64,000 nt of DNA from Xestospongia bergquistia (Eukaryota > Porifera > Demospongiae > Haplosclerida > Petrosiidae). Positions 32,881 to 45,829 of this stretch are shown here, piece after piece (positions within the stretch are counted from its first letter, which is position 1; the number at the start of each line of letters is the position of its first letter). The stretch covers positions 3,881,501 through 3,945,500 of the forward strand of contig OZ014414.1 in NCBI GenBank assembly GCA_963965975.1, read 5' to 3'. Under the pieces are notes generated by a model, which ran no database searches, was not told the DNA's origin, and saw nothing but the letters and a program-made list of their open reading frames with translations. A program made the translations under genes and the position numbers.

Positions 32881-33489
32881 AATGTATATAATGTACTTTA
32901 TACTGGAGAAATTAAAATTTGTTTTAGCTCTTTTAATGTGTTTCCTGTAAAGGAAACAAACAACACCCTTAACGTTAACTGTGAGTGCAGCATAATTAAT
33001 TTTTGCATTACTCCTGCTCTGCTCTACTAAATGGCTTTTTGAAAGCCACCATTAGTCTAATTTACAAGAGAATGTGCTGTTTTTGTTTACTAGAAAGAGA
33101 CTGTGACTGATTCAAAAATGTGTATTCTTTAATTCAATATACTGAGATTTTGTAAGACAATATATTTCATACTAAAGCTCTTTCCTCCTCACTCTCACTC
33201 CCACTCATCAACCTTCAATAGCCATACCCACTATTTCAGATGTGGCTTATTTTGACTACACCTCATATTTTAATTAATGCTCTAGGTTAGACTACAAGTA
33301 CCACACCTACTTGTCAAGATTCAGTAGACACACCTACAAAATATTGCACTGGCTTATTTTGACCACACCTCATTTTTAATTAATACACTAGGTCAGCCCA
33401 GAATAGTCTTAGGATATATTGGGTGGAAACGAGACTACTAATTTCTTGTGATTTCCTTAGCCTTCTTTCTGGATTATATCCTCACTCTC

Positions 33490-34740
33490 GCTCTATTTTT
33501 TTCTCATCTTGTCTAATATGTCAGTTAAATATTTGTCTCCAATTATATGGACTCCAAATAAACCTTGTTCTCTGGCATTCGCGATAATATAGTATAATTT
33601 GTTGTTAAGCCGCATTCAAATGTGACAACATGCACCTTTAATTAATATTATTATACTTTAGCATGCAGTAGTGAGAATACAATTGACCTCTCCTCTATAA
33701 GCACTCATAATTGTACCAAAAGCTTTCATCACTCCAGAGACTTTGGTTAAATGATTATTTTCAGCTAATGCGCCTGTAAAATTATTATGACAGCACATAA
33801 TATGTCATTGTGGATTAAAGACAACTAACCAAAGAGGTTCACAGTGAGATCAGAATACTTCTTTCTTTTAAAACATCATTAACAGCAGCTAAAGATGAGT
33901 AAGTATTATTAATAGCACTTATCTTACTTACTTAGTTCGTTTCTATTGTTTTCTGATGGTAGGGTTATTAATAAAACCAGAGAGAGCTGGTGAATCTTCC
34001 ATCACTTTCAATAAAATTAAAAAAGAAATCCATTAATACAAAAAACAGTTATATAAACCAGTACATGTACATATACACTCTACATGTACTTCATTATAAA
34101 TTATACATTAGCAGTTATAATAAGAGTTATATTAATATCTATCAATTACCTGAAAGTCATTTAGTTCCTCTTTCATTTACTCTAATGATGTTTTTTAATA
34201 GCAGCTAAAAACAAAGCATGAGCATATCTTCCTTCTAATCCAAACACTTGAATAGAAGCCTATAATATAAATGATAAATACTGTATATACTAGTCACAAA
34301 TCACAATGGATATGGTTCTTGGGTTAGAAATCAAAATCTAATGACCACATACCATTTAATTACTATTAATAATTTAGCATTATACAATAAATTGCCTTAT
34401 ACACATCATTCTATATATCTGGTAATGTTATTAATATCAGGTTATTCAATTTTAGGGTGGAATCTAGTTACTATAATTTATATAATTCACATAAACTAGA
34501 TAAATTTGCTGGCTTGAGACTGTTGAGAGCAAGACCACATACTGCATGTATGTACTCATTAACAGAACCAAATTAATACTCTTTATTGAGATGATTGCCT
34601 CATTAAAATGTTGACCAATACTATACGTATCATCACAGACATTTTAGACAATTAGCTTAACACTTCGTTGTGCAGCTACTCCTGTTGGTAATGTTGTACT
34701 CAGATATCTCATTGAACTAGTCTAAATGAATAAAAGAATA
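33490..34740 (-). pseudogene. Mitochondrial ATP synthase OSCP subunit pseudogene (ATP5PO-like)
   Basis: Minus-strand exon blocks in the order of the protein. About 34720-34660: MRYLSTTLPTGVAAQRSVK, like a mitochondrial leader. About 34268-34148: IQVFGLEGRYAHALFLAAIK, matching the conserved Y/F-G-x-x-G-R-Y-A-x-A-L-x-x-A-A of OSCP. About 33993-33938: EDSPALSGFINNPTIRKQ, stop, KRTK, before GTAAGTAAG. About 33900-33835: SDLTVNLFG. About 33770-33660 after TTTTACAG: ALAENNHLTKVSGVMKAFGT, IMSAYRGEV. About 33580-33510: HIIGDKYLTDILDKMRKK. OSCP joins the F1 head to the stator stalk. Lesions: a stop in the third block and frameshifts at poly-A runs in the second and fourth. Retained intron junctions mean a DNA-level duplicate, not a retrocopy. 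Confidence 0.65.
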
Positions 34741-34893
34741 AGCCAAATATAACTTAATGTAATGTAATTTCTAAATCCATAGAGATACACTTTCATGTTG
34801 ACTGTCTCTAATGATCAATCCTGAAATGAAGGAGGTTACCTATCACTGAATGTTGTGACAAGGACTAAACCAGAAGTCGGACACCAGATAGTC

Positions 34894-34942
34894 TCATACC
34901 CAGACCTACAAACATCAGAAAACATTGTAGGTCTGGGTATGA
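34894..34942. repeat. Perfect 17-bp hairpin
   Basis: TCATACCCAGACCTACA (34894-34910), a 15-nt loop, and the exact reverse complement (34926-34942). No coding context. It could fold as a short RNA hairpin or be a palindromic-element remnant. The rest of 34743-35238 shows no gene. Confidence 0.85.
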
Positions 34943-35238
34943 TGCTGCACATAGCTCAACATTGACCAATTTCATGTTGGATATGATGCATGTAATACAT
35001 CCAGCCTTATATTAAGAGATATAAGTACAACATTATGTAAGTAATTACTGAATGTTACATAATTATTCCAATACTTGTTTTAGCTATATACTTACTAAAT
35101 GGTTGACTCTGAGCCAGCAAAGTGCTCTCCAGGCAGCCTTGGCTCTTTGTGTTTCGTGCAGTGACAGTACGTGAGACTAGTGTAAGAAAGGGGTGGCTAA
35201 TACTTCTGTTGGCACGCCTAACAGCGCTATAACAAAAT

Positions 35239-35294
35239 GGCTACTAAGACAGAGAGAGATTATTTTCGAATCCCCTTGATTTATTACGTGAAAT
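35239..35294 (+). CDS. Possible first exon, MATKTERDYFRI
   Basis: ATG in good context (CAAAATGG) opens MATKTERDYFRIPLIYYVK and meets a consensus donor (AAAT then GTAAGTG). An in-frame stop follows shortly if unspliced, so it would need splicing. The next plausible exon on this strand is 36111-36311. No family recognised; evidence is limited to start context and donor. Confidence 0.25.
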
Positions 35295-35736
35295 GTAAGT
35301 GATAATAGCTGTTAAAATATAACTGTATTATTTCTTAATTAACTCCATTAGATAACGAAAGCATTTGTACAAATTGAAACACAGTAGTAATAGTATCAGC
35401 TTATAATGGAGGTATATGATGTCTAACATTCTTGTCCCTGATCCTGTGACTTTATTGAAACTACTGTTCAACAGTTGTTATTAAGTGGTCATCCTCTTAT
35501 TATATATTTAGATGGTATAGTTTAAAGAAAGTCAGGTTCATAGACTTAACATATCTTAGTCATTGACTACTGCACACTCTACAAAGACAACTGTAAAAAA
35601 TAGACATTACAGATGTATACATCAATGAAACTGATTTATAATGTTTTGAATTTTATCTATGTTAATATCAATATCTTGTTATATTGATATGATTTTATAT
35701 TTATACTGTTTTAACTACTGTTCATTGGGATTGTAA

Positions 35737-35750
35737 TGACGTCATGACGT
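35737..35750. promoter_or_regulatory. Tandem CRE-type sites (TGACGTCATGACGT)
   Basis: A perfect 8-bp CRE (TGACGTCA) abuts a second TGACGT. ATF/CREB-family bZIP proteins bind this palindrome. There is no defined promoter nearby, so function is inferred only from the motif. Confidence 0.3.
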
Positions 35751-35934
35751 ACTGCAACACAATGGCAGGACTTCATATATGCGTGATTAATAAACTTATA
35801 TTCAGGTAGACAACGTTCATTGTGTACTTGATAAGATATAGGGAGTTATATTGTTGTTACTATCATGGCGCAATATCCATGACCAACCGAGCATGCTCAG
35901 TTCGATTAGCCACACTAGTGGTGCCAAATTTGTA

Positions 35935-36125
35935 CTAGAAATTAATTAAGTTAGACGGCATTACTTCATTTTAGCAACCAGTATGTCAGGACTTTACTTC
36001 TGCAGGGCTGTTTAGCAAGACTAGTGACGCCGAATTTGTACTACTAATTAATAAACTTAGACGACATTATTTCATTTTAGCAACCGGTGTGTCAGGACTT
36101 TACTTCTGCAGGGCTGTTTAACAAG
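35935..36125. repeat. Two tandem copies of an about 120-bp unit
   Basis: The TGTCAGGACTTTACTTCTGC stretch followed by AGGGCTGTTTA occurs at 35982 and again at 36089; each is preceded by TTAGACG(A/G)CATTA(C/T)TTCATT. The second copy runs into the exon at 36111. The acceptor-like TTCTGCAG is therefore duplicated. Confidence 0.8.
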
Positions 36126-36311
36126 ACAGAAGAAGAAACTGGATTCCATGCAGCCAAGTCACTTGACAGTATTCTCTGCAGTAAATCTGAGACAATGGTG
36201 TTCCTTGCTACAACAAAAGAAAAAGACAGTAGTAACAAATACAGTCAGAGTAGCAATACTCCCTCCATATCTAGCTTGCCCATCTTAACTTTTAAATTCA
36301 GTGAGGTTTAG
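36111..36311 (+). CDS. Uncharacterised terminal exon
   Basis: After the acceptor-like TACTTCTGCAG the sequence is open for about 67 codons: LFNKTEEETGFHAAKSLDSI, then SKSETMVFLATTKEKDSS and a Ser-rich SSNTPSISSLPI before the stop. Hydrophilic and protein-like, but no known family. The last part (from about 36280) is duplicated at 36650-36820, where an ORF ends in the same ILTFKFSE. Could be a genuine 3' exon or chance. Confidence 0.3.
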   Translation, partial: GLFNKTEEETGFHAAKSLDSILCSKSETMVFLATTKEKDSSNKYSQSSNTPSISSLPILTFKFSEV

Positions 36312-36822
36312 CCCTTAGTCTTAGTGCATCTGTTATCTGAACTAACCCTGTCATAAGTCATTTTTAAACATAATATCTCACTAGTCCTTTTCTATGTAAT
36401 ATATAGACTTTAGTAACCAATATATATTTAGTACAATGTAACAAGTGTGAATAAAATTAGTCAAGTGTTTTTATTTAGTACAACCCTATTTACCCCCACT
36501 GTGTCTACTTTTGTATCAGTATCATCTTGTAATGGTCAGACAATTCCTCTTCTCTTGCACTTGTTGTGTAGCTCATTACAGCATATAGATCTCTCTATTT
36601 TGATAGCCTATTATCCTTTCATTATAATAAATTGTTTTCAAGGTATATTTCCCATCTTAACATTTAAATTTAGTGAGCTTTAGCCCTTAGTTTTAGTGCA
36701 TCTGTTATCTGAACTAACCCTGTCATAAGTCATTTTTAAACATAATATCTCACTAGTACTTTTTTCTGTAATATGCAGAGTTTAGTAACCAATATATATT
36801 TAATACAATGTAACAACCTAAT
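36280..36822. repeat. Partial tandem duplication, about 365-bp offset
   Basis: 36285-36450 matches 36650-36822 closely, including GCATCTGTTATCTGAACTAA followed by CCCTGTCATAAGTC. The intervening 36451-36649 is present once. Confidence 0.85.
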
Positions 36823-36824
36823 GT

Positions 36825-38095
36825 AATCATCAGGGCTACTGTGTCGTAGTATAATTGTTCCATCTACTGTGTCTTAATGTAATTGTCTAATCTGCTGTGT
36901 CCTAATGAAACATTCCCACTGTGTCCTAATGTAATTGACAATCTACCTTGTCCTAATGTAACAGCCCTGTCTACTGTTCCTAATGTCCAATCTACTGTGT
37001 CCTAGTATAATTATCCCATTTACTATGTCCTAACATAATTTTCATAACTACTGTGTCCTTGTGTAACCATCTGTTTTCTAACACTCTTGTCTACTTTGTT
37101 ATCTGTACCATCTACTGTGTCCTAGTATGATTGTCCTGTCTACTGTGTCCTAACGTAACTGTCCCATTTACTGTGTTCTAATATAACATCCTGTCTACTG
37201 TGTTGTAATGTAATTGTCCTATCTACTGTGTCCTAATGCAACTGTCCCATTTACTGTGTCCTAATGTAACTATCCTGTCTACTGTGTTGTGATGTAATTG
37301 TCCTATCTACTGTGTCCAAACATAACTGTCCCATCTACTGTGTCCTAACATAATTGTCCCATCTGCTGTATCCAGATGTAAGCTTCCATTCTACGGTCTC
37401 CTAGCATAATTGTCTGAACTACTGTGTGGTAATGTAATTGTCCTGTCTATTCTGTCCAATGTACTGTGTCTTAGTATAACTGTCCTGTCTACTGTGTCCT
37501 ATTGTGACTGTCTTGTGTCCTAATGTAATTGTGCTGTCTGCTCCTAATGTAATTGTGCTGTCTGCTGTGTTCTACTATCTCCTAATGTATTAGTCCCATC
37601 TACTGTGTCCTACTGTAATTTTCCTGTCTACTGTGTCCTAATGTACTTTCTTGTCTACTGTGTTCTATTATAATTGTCCCTTCTACTGTGTTCTGTAAAT
37701 GTCACTATACTGTGTCCTAATGTAAATGTCTTCTTTACTGTATTCAATGTAAATGTCCCTTATACTATGTTCCAATGTACTTGTCTCATCTGCTGTGTCC
37801 AAATGTAATTGTCTCCTCCATTGTGTCCTAATGTAACTCTCTCATGTCTTAATATAATTGTCCTGTCTGCTGTGTCCTAACATAACTGCTTGTCTACTGT
37901 CTCCTAATGTATTTGTCTCATCTACTGTGACCTAATGTAATTTTTCCATTTACTGTCTCCTAATGTATTTATCTTGTCTACTGTGTACTACTATGTCCCT
38001 GTGTAATTGTCCCATCTGTCCCAATCTGACTGTATTGTTTACTGTGTTCTAATGTAGCTGTCTCGTCTACTGTATCCTAATAATTGTCCTTGTAC
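36825..38095. repeat. 28-bp minisatellite (CTACTGTGTCCTAATGTAAT-type)
   Basis: About 1.27 kb of degenerate units around CTACTGTGTCCTAATGTAAT followed by TGTCCTGT, roughly 45 copies with substitutions and some partial units. No open frame crosses it. It lies between the unknown exon and the ABCA relic. 38096-38457 shows nothing else. Confidence 0.9.
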
Positions 38096-38465
38096 ACATT
38101 GCTAGGATAACAGGACACTAATAAATTTTGTATATTGTTGTGTCAAGTATAAATTTATGCTGTTGATACTTGATAACATAATGTGATGCACTTTCAAGGT
38201 GCTATTCTGCTTTGCTACACAGTACATAATATGATTTACAGTAAGACTATTCTTTAAATATGTGGTTATCATGTGGTGAGACCCTGCAAGGCACTGTTAT
38301 ATCATAGTTATAGCGATATTGTGATTGTAAAAATCCTAACGTTGTTTTGATCATATTGCTACTGCCATAAAGGTTTGCATTATGTGTCTATTTTACTTTT
38401 AAACTGAAGTGTTAGCAGAAACTGCGGAACTGCTATAAAACATTTTGAGAACTGGCAAGCTTTAT

Positions 38466-38759
38466 ATGGAAGCTGAAGGCAGACATTCTGTTCTACTTTG
38501 TAATTTCATATTCTGCTTTGAATTTTTCCAAAAATATCAATTCTACTTTGAAGTTTTTCCCAAAATTCCAATTACAATTCTATTTTCTATCCTTCGATGC
38601 AATATTTAACAACGAAAACCTTATGTCCCCACCCTAACTGGAAACATGTCACTTCCAAGAGATGGCTTGTGGTGCTTGTGCTCTGAGCTTCACTTGTTTA
38701 AGACTTCATTAAGTGATGGAATATAGAATTGGAATTGGATGTCTGCCTTCAGCTTCTGT
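38466..38759. mobile_element. 294-bp inverted-repeat element with 8-bp target duplication
   Basis: AGCTTTAT flanks both ends (38458-38465 and 38760-38767). Inside them GAAGCTGAAGGCAGACAT (left) faces its reverse complement (right). The interior has repeated TTCTACTTTG(A)A-TTTTTCC phrases and no coding sequence. An 8-bp duplication fits a non-autonomous hAT or related family, but the ends do not start CAG as in the hAT at 54731. 38768-39190 shows no gene. Confidence 0.7.
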
Positions 38760-39195
38760 AGCTTTATTACCTATTCAAAGCACTCATATTTAATGAAATG
38801 ACATTCATTGCTTGTTGTTTATTAGCAGTTAATTTCTATTTGCCACTCTTAAAAGTTGCATACAACAATACCTTAAAAATTGAAATGGACATACTGATGA
38901 TAATATATATATATTCATACACAAGTTGTACAAGTTGTCTACAACAATCTTAGAACTTGGTGGAACGCTGCGTAAAACAGAACAAGATATACTAGCAAAA
39001 ACTATATACTGTCATGTAACTGCCACAATGAGCCTTTTATTGTAATTTGTTACTGAAGTTATTTTCCCTCCCTGTTTGTATTAAAGATGTACATACATTT
39101 TATTATATCTTATTGATAAGATTATAGACAAACTTATTACAATAAAAGATCAAATAGATCTTATATAACATTACCTTAATACTGTTCTCTTATAG

Positions 39196-42100
39196 GACAT
39201 AAAGAAAAACTTGGTATAAGTAGTTTTGGTGTCTCAGTCACAACAATGGAAAAAGTGTTTATTAGAGTTGCTACAGGAACTAATGAAGTATTACTACATG
39301 AATCAAGGTATAATGTACTTTATAACGTAAAAAAATTATCATTTTCACTGTCTGTTAGACTTCAAAGACAGATGTCTCAACAGGAAGAGGTTCAATCGCC
39401 TCGACAAAAAGTGTCTCCACAACCTATAGCTACTGCTTTTGAAACTGTGTTAACAACAGAAGGTGCACACAATTACTTGTATTTTGTAGCAATTTTTAAG
39501 TTAAAAGTGACTATAATTTACAAATGTATGTCAATTTTTAGTTAAATCATCATCATGTTAATCCTACAGATGTAAACAATGAGGTAGCCCAGTCTATTCC
39601 TCTTCATGTCCCAAGATGTTGAGGTTACAACTCACAGTTTGTATATTAAGTCATTAAAAAATACTATATGCGATATAAGTACTAATTGTTTGAATGATGT
39701 GGCACAAGATGTGCGGTCAAGTAAGGCATCCCCCATCTTAATTCTAATGAGTAGATATTAACTGGTTCTTATCTGTCAGGCAATAGTCTTGTAGGTATTA
39801 GAGGCTGTATTTTACTATTGCCAAAATACTAAAAATCCTGCACATGCCATCTTGTTGTACACTTACCTACATAATTGATTATAATTATTGTTTTTATAAG
39901 GTTAAATCACTTGTGAGTTGAACTTTGTTATAGGAACTTTTAACTTTCCTCAACAAAGTATAACTGTTAACGCTGGTATTGTTCTCTGGTTTCAACAATT
40001 TTTGGCTATGTTTCTCAAATGATTGTATCAATCTTTTCGATTTTGGATATCTATTATATGGCAGATCATCATTCCACTAATCTTTGTATTATGGGGACGT
40101 ATTGTTGCTAAACTGTACCTGGACTGACTTCTGAAGACCCAATACGATTTAGTCTTCAGATGATGCCACGACTTTGTGTGTCACAAATCTTTTTAACTAT
40201 ACTGGTACTATTAGTGATCTCACTAATGTTACTGTCCATACTGATCTGAATAAGTGCTGTAATTATCAATATCAAATATTAGATAAATATTGTGCCTCCA
40301 GATCTAGGGTAATTTCTACTGTTTATAGCAAATTTGTTATAATTAATTTTAGGATAACATGATTCAATTCTATTTTGTTGTAATTGCATCAAGATGGTAT
40401 CAGTATTTAATCTGTTGGATTAGTGTCTAAATTTTTTATCTCCATGATCAGTCACTGATCTTGTAGTTAATGCAAATAGAATGGTTATTATTATTTTGTC
40501 AAGTTAGTTTTATTTTGGTTTGTCTCAGCTATTTTTCCCCAGAAATAATCCATTAAACTTGCAATTGAAACACAGTAACTAAGCCTTTTATGTATTGTAT
40601 TAGATGTAAATCCACTTACAATTGTTAAATAAAGTCACACCCACAAAATATTTCGATTCCATTTTCAGTGTTGGCATTTTGTAAACCAACAGAATTACAA
40701 TAATTATGTTACAATTGTTGCTAGTCTTTGCAATACTACTTGTATCTCCCATCTATGTATCCTTTTTTATTTTCTTTATTTAGTTGCTGTAGTGCCTCTT
40801 TAAGTCAACCTAATACTTGTACAAATCCTGCATTACAAAACCAACACTCTGTATCAGTTGACTGTCCTTATCCACCATCTAATATCTTTGCTGATGGTTC
40901 TACTCCTAGTGGACCATCAGATGATATAAATGTTTATGAAGCAGAGCAAGTCTTGATTGTTAGCTCACAGCTCAAAATCTATGACTTCTTAGTGAGATTT
41001 CAGGTAATGTTAAAGACAAAAGACATTTGATTTTTAAAACTGCTGCTGTTTTTGTGCCTTGTATGTGCAGCATGCCAGGGGAGGCATGTGTCTGATGTGT
41101 CTGTATGTGTGTCGTTCAATTCACAGCAATCAATAAATTTAATTACTTTGCATAACACACTTAGAAATTGATATAACTAACTGAACTCCTGAGTTTGAGC
41201 ACTTTTATAGTTTCTGAGCACTTTATCTGTGAACACAACAACAATCCAGTCACACACAATAACAATAATAATGTTAAAATAACCTTTGGATGATTTTTAC
41301 CAATATAATTTTTTTTCTACAGGGCAGTTATGTACTCCATTCATCACAGCCAACTTGCTCTATGTGTGGATGTCAATCAAGTAATAATGACATTTGTAGA
41401 TTCCTAGCTTATGCACTTGATGACTGTCAAATATCTCATCCTTATTTCTATTTCACTGAAACACCAATGACATATCTGTATTCAAAGTGCTCAGATACTA
41501 ATTGCAATAGCTCTATTGATATCCACATTTGTGATAATCTAAATAGTAGGTTTTGGTATTATGACTATGATTATTGGAGGGAGACATGTGGTCAGCATTC
41601 TTCTTGTCTCAAATGCAGTCAAGATCAGATTGGGACAACATCTCAACCTTATTCACCTGATAACCACTTATCTGCTACTGTGTGGTATAATAATCAGGTA
41701 ATAACAACATGATCTGGTGTGATGTTTAACATCGGTGTTGTGTGATGCTTAGTATATTAAGAATTATCTCCAGTTAGTAGTCAAAGTTATTTGTTATTAT
41801 TCTCAAACAATAATATTTTAGTAATTTTTCTGCTGTATATCTACCTTCTGAAGTCAGTTGTAATGTAATCTATTCATAATTACGATGAAGAGACTGGAAG
41901 AGCTATTTAACAGGCAAAACAACCATTGTCTTTAATCTTACGTACAATATTATTGCATTCATTTGTTATCTGTTTTATTGTATATAGCCCTACCATATGG
42001 GGGCAGCTGCTCTTATTGGTTTTATAACCTTTACTTTGAAGTCTTTAAATAGTAATCTCATTACCACAGTCTCTAATTATCCTCTACCTAGAAACATCCA

Positions 42101-45100
42101 ACAACAAGTGAGTTGATTATGTGTAGATTATGTGAGTCTCTGTCTACATCCTGTTCACAGAGCTTTATTTTTATGACTGATTATCTGTGATGTTTATGTT
42201 AAATGTCCAGTTATTAGTATATGTTGTGTATGACATATGACATGTGAGTCTATTTACCTGTTTTAATATATATATCAGTCTAGGTTACTGATGCTCAAAA
42301 CGAATTTTATGGCATTGTAATCAGAGTCTTATCTATTTTTGGACTAAGTTTCTTGTTTGCATGTTTTGTCAAGAGCGAGACTTGAAAGTGAGTTTCAGTT
42401 TCTATCATTTATGATCTGTAATGTAACTGTTGTTTATGTATAGGCCAAACATCTTCAGTTTGTGAGTGGTATTCATGCTACTTCATACTGGCTAGCAACT
42501 TTTGCTTAGGATTTACTAAATGCATTCATACCAGTTATACTGGCTGTAGTAATGTTTGCTGCTTTCCAGATTAATGGTTACAAAGGACAGAACATTGGAG
42601 CTCTGTTCCTGCTATTGATATGTTTATTGTAGACTCCTTACGAATGTGTGATTGGGAACATTTAAGATGTGATGATTTTGAGTGTTCAGGTGTTTATATT
42701 AAAATTTCATTGTCTCATCATTCCTATCAATTACATGATGTCTTTCTTGTTTGCTAATGCACTTGTTGCTTTTGTTTTAATGCTTTGTCTCTTCTTCTTT
42801 GGAGCTTTGGTAAGAAACAGGGTTTAAAGGAACATTGTACTAGATTCCTAGTTTGTCCACTTTGTTATGATGAATTGCATATAGGAGTGTCTGTACACTC
42901 TACAGCATTTAGAATATATTTAGTGATGATGTTTACTTTCAGGTCATCCTATTGGGTGTACAAATAGCTGTTCATGCTAATCAATGCATAGGTTAAATAT
43001 CAAGTTGTAATGTATTAATGTTCTATATCTTGTAGTTGTTAAGGTATTGAATGGATGAATAAAATGTATACCAACCAACTGACAGAAGAGATATGTGAAC
43101 AATCTGATGTGTCTTGATTGTAAGCTATGCTACAGTCTATGAGAATGATTATCTATTGCCATGTAATACATGCCTTAATTGTACTATCTCCCAACCAGCA
43201 TCTGTAGTGCTTTTGGAACTTCATATGTGAACAATGTCTTTACCTTTTCATCTCCTGGTATTGGGCATATCTTTTTATACTTGGTATTAAAGGGTATCTT
43301 ATTTCTAGTCATTGCAATAATGATTGAGGTATGTTATGTTATATTATCCTTTTCAATGTTTTTAATCCATGACCAAGAGTAACATTATTTTTATAAATAT
43401 AAAGACAGTTCTTTATTCCTGAACTGAAGCGACTTTTAAATCATCGTAAAAAACAAGAAGTTGAGTTTGTTGCATTAGCTGAGGTAGTAATACCGATTAG
43501 CTACAGTATTAATATTACAGTGTCTTTTAGGATGGTGATGATGTAGCTGCTGAAAAGAGGAAGATGAACTTTTCAACTGAGTATTCTGAATATGATGCTA
43601 TAGTTATAAGAATTTGATCAAAGTGAGCAAATGTATTGGAATTAAAGCAAATATCCTGATTAGTAGGGTATCTGTTACAATTATAAAATCTGGATTATTT
43701 AAATGGCAGGATATTTTGAGTGCACTGAAGACCCAAAAGAGGGTATTTGTATATATGACTCCATTGTTGATGTTTACTCATAGTAACATGTGACATGTGC
43801 TCTGTCCTTCATTGAATATTTAATGTATAAAAAGTTTTAAGGTCTAGTTAATTTGATTATGTAACCTCAGTTGCACCCAATAGCCTTTCCTATTAAAACT
43901 AAGAATATGAGAATATTAAACTGTCACAATAAAGACTATATTATAGTATTGGAATGGAGAGTGCAAGTTAATCCCACCTGTACTTCTTATGTCATAATCC
44001 AGAAGAAAAATAAGCATTAGAGTAGATACATTAGTAAACTTCACTAGTTTTTGTAATACATGTACTTTGCTTGTTTAACATCTTTATTAAAATCATTGCG
44101 TAATTATTCACATCAAACAACAAATGTGGTATTTATTATGAAAGAGTTTGAATCTGTATTTCTTTAAAGGAATACAAAATTCTCACAGCTACTGTCTGTA
44201 TTTGTTGGCCATATTGTCAAGAGGGCTGCAAGTTAGCTGTGAATGGCATTAGTTTTATTATACCCAGTGGTGAGTGTTTTGGAATACTAGGTGTCAATGG
44301 AGCTGGTAAAACTACCACCTTTAAAATGTTGACTGGAGATATTACTCCTACTTACAGCTGTCTTGAGCGGCTATGATGTCAAGTATATCTAAAGTATTGT
44401 ATTGTATTGTCAACAATGTAAAAATTGTTGATATTTTTCTAAATGCACAACGAAATCGTATTTTGTAACGACAATACTTCATTGTTGCCACTTTGAATGA
44501 TCTATTGCTAATGGTTTCAACAATTAAAAACAAATGTGTGGTATCTAAAATGTGCCAGACAGTTCTAGCTGTTGATTATATCATATATTATTTATATGTC
44601 CACTCACTTTGTTTTATTCTATTGTTATATGCAACAATTGAAAGGAACTATTGAAATAAACAGGATCCTTAAACCCTTGATACATAATAGCAACCAAATA
44701 ATTCATTTAATCCTAACTGTGTGTACTAGATGATGAGTGTGACTGATGATGCTTTATGCTTCTCACTGCATAGGGTGCTTTTCTGCCCATATTTCTAGCA
44801 TTCTATAGCTTTTGTATTCTACAAACACAATTACAAATTCACAATCTTTTGCTCTAGTCAATGTTTCCCTGTGAAGTCCATGTCTTTAAAAACAGTTGTA
44901 GGATAATTAAGTTACTGTTGTTACTTTTTTCACTAGAATATATTCATCATTTCAACATAGTATCACAATTATCCTGAATACAGGATAATTGATACTATGA
45001 GGCATTTGTATTTCCTTTATTCAGATGAAACCTTGGCAATATATGATTCTGTATGTATTAGTATTTGACATTTTTAATTGAGTAGGTAACAATCTTACAT

Positions 45101-45798
45101 TCCTCAGGACTCAATTACGTCCAACAACATATTGGTTACTGTCCACAGTTTCATGCTCTTATTGAGAAATTAACTGGAAAAGAAATCCTAACAATGTTTG
45201 CTAGACTGAGAGGTATTACTGAAAAGGCTATTAAGGGAACAGTTCAAGCAGAAGTACATCATTTAGATTTAGCTAAACACGCTAATAAAAGATGTGGAAC
45301 TTAACTGAAATATAGTTACAATGTAATTTTCTAAATCATGGCTAAGGGGCTAGATCGTTCTTATGCTACTTAATATCTCTCGTTCATGTAGTGGTGGCAA
45401 TAAGAGATATCAGTACAGCAATAGCTCATATGGGTAATCCCTTCTACTTGATGAACCTACTACTGGTATGAATCCAGCTACAAGGTGATTTCTCTGGAAT
45501 GTACTGACTAACATTATTAAAGAAGGAAGGAGTGTTATACTAACTTCTCATAGGTAGACAAAGAGTAGATAATTAGATGGTTGGATGGACAGATTGGCAT
45601 GTGGACACATGCACATGAAGCAATAATTGTTAGATAAAAAAAATTGATATCATGTTGTTTTTTAAGTATGAAAGAATACAAAGCTCTTTGTACATGACTT
45701 GCTATAATGGTTATGGAACATTTAAATGTTTAGGTAGCATACAACATCTTTAAAAGCAAGTAGGCTGTCATTCCTGGAATAACAAATATTTCTCTCTA

Positions 45799-45829
<31 letters not shown>

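Noticed and set aside
36825-38095. CRISPR-like short repeats of 28 bp
   Set aside because: Units are directly adjacent without unique spacers; it is a minisatellite.
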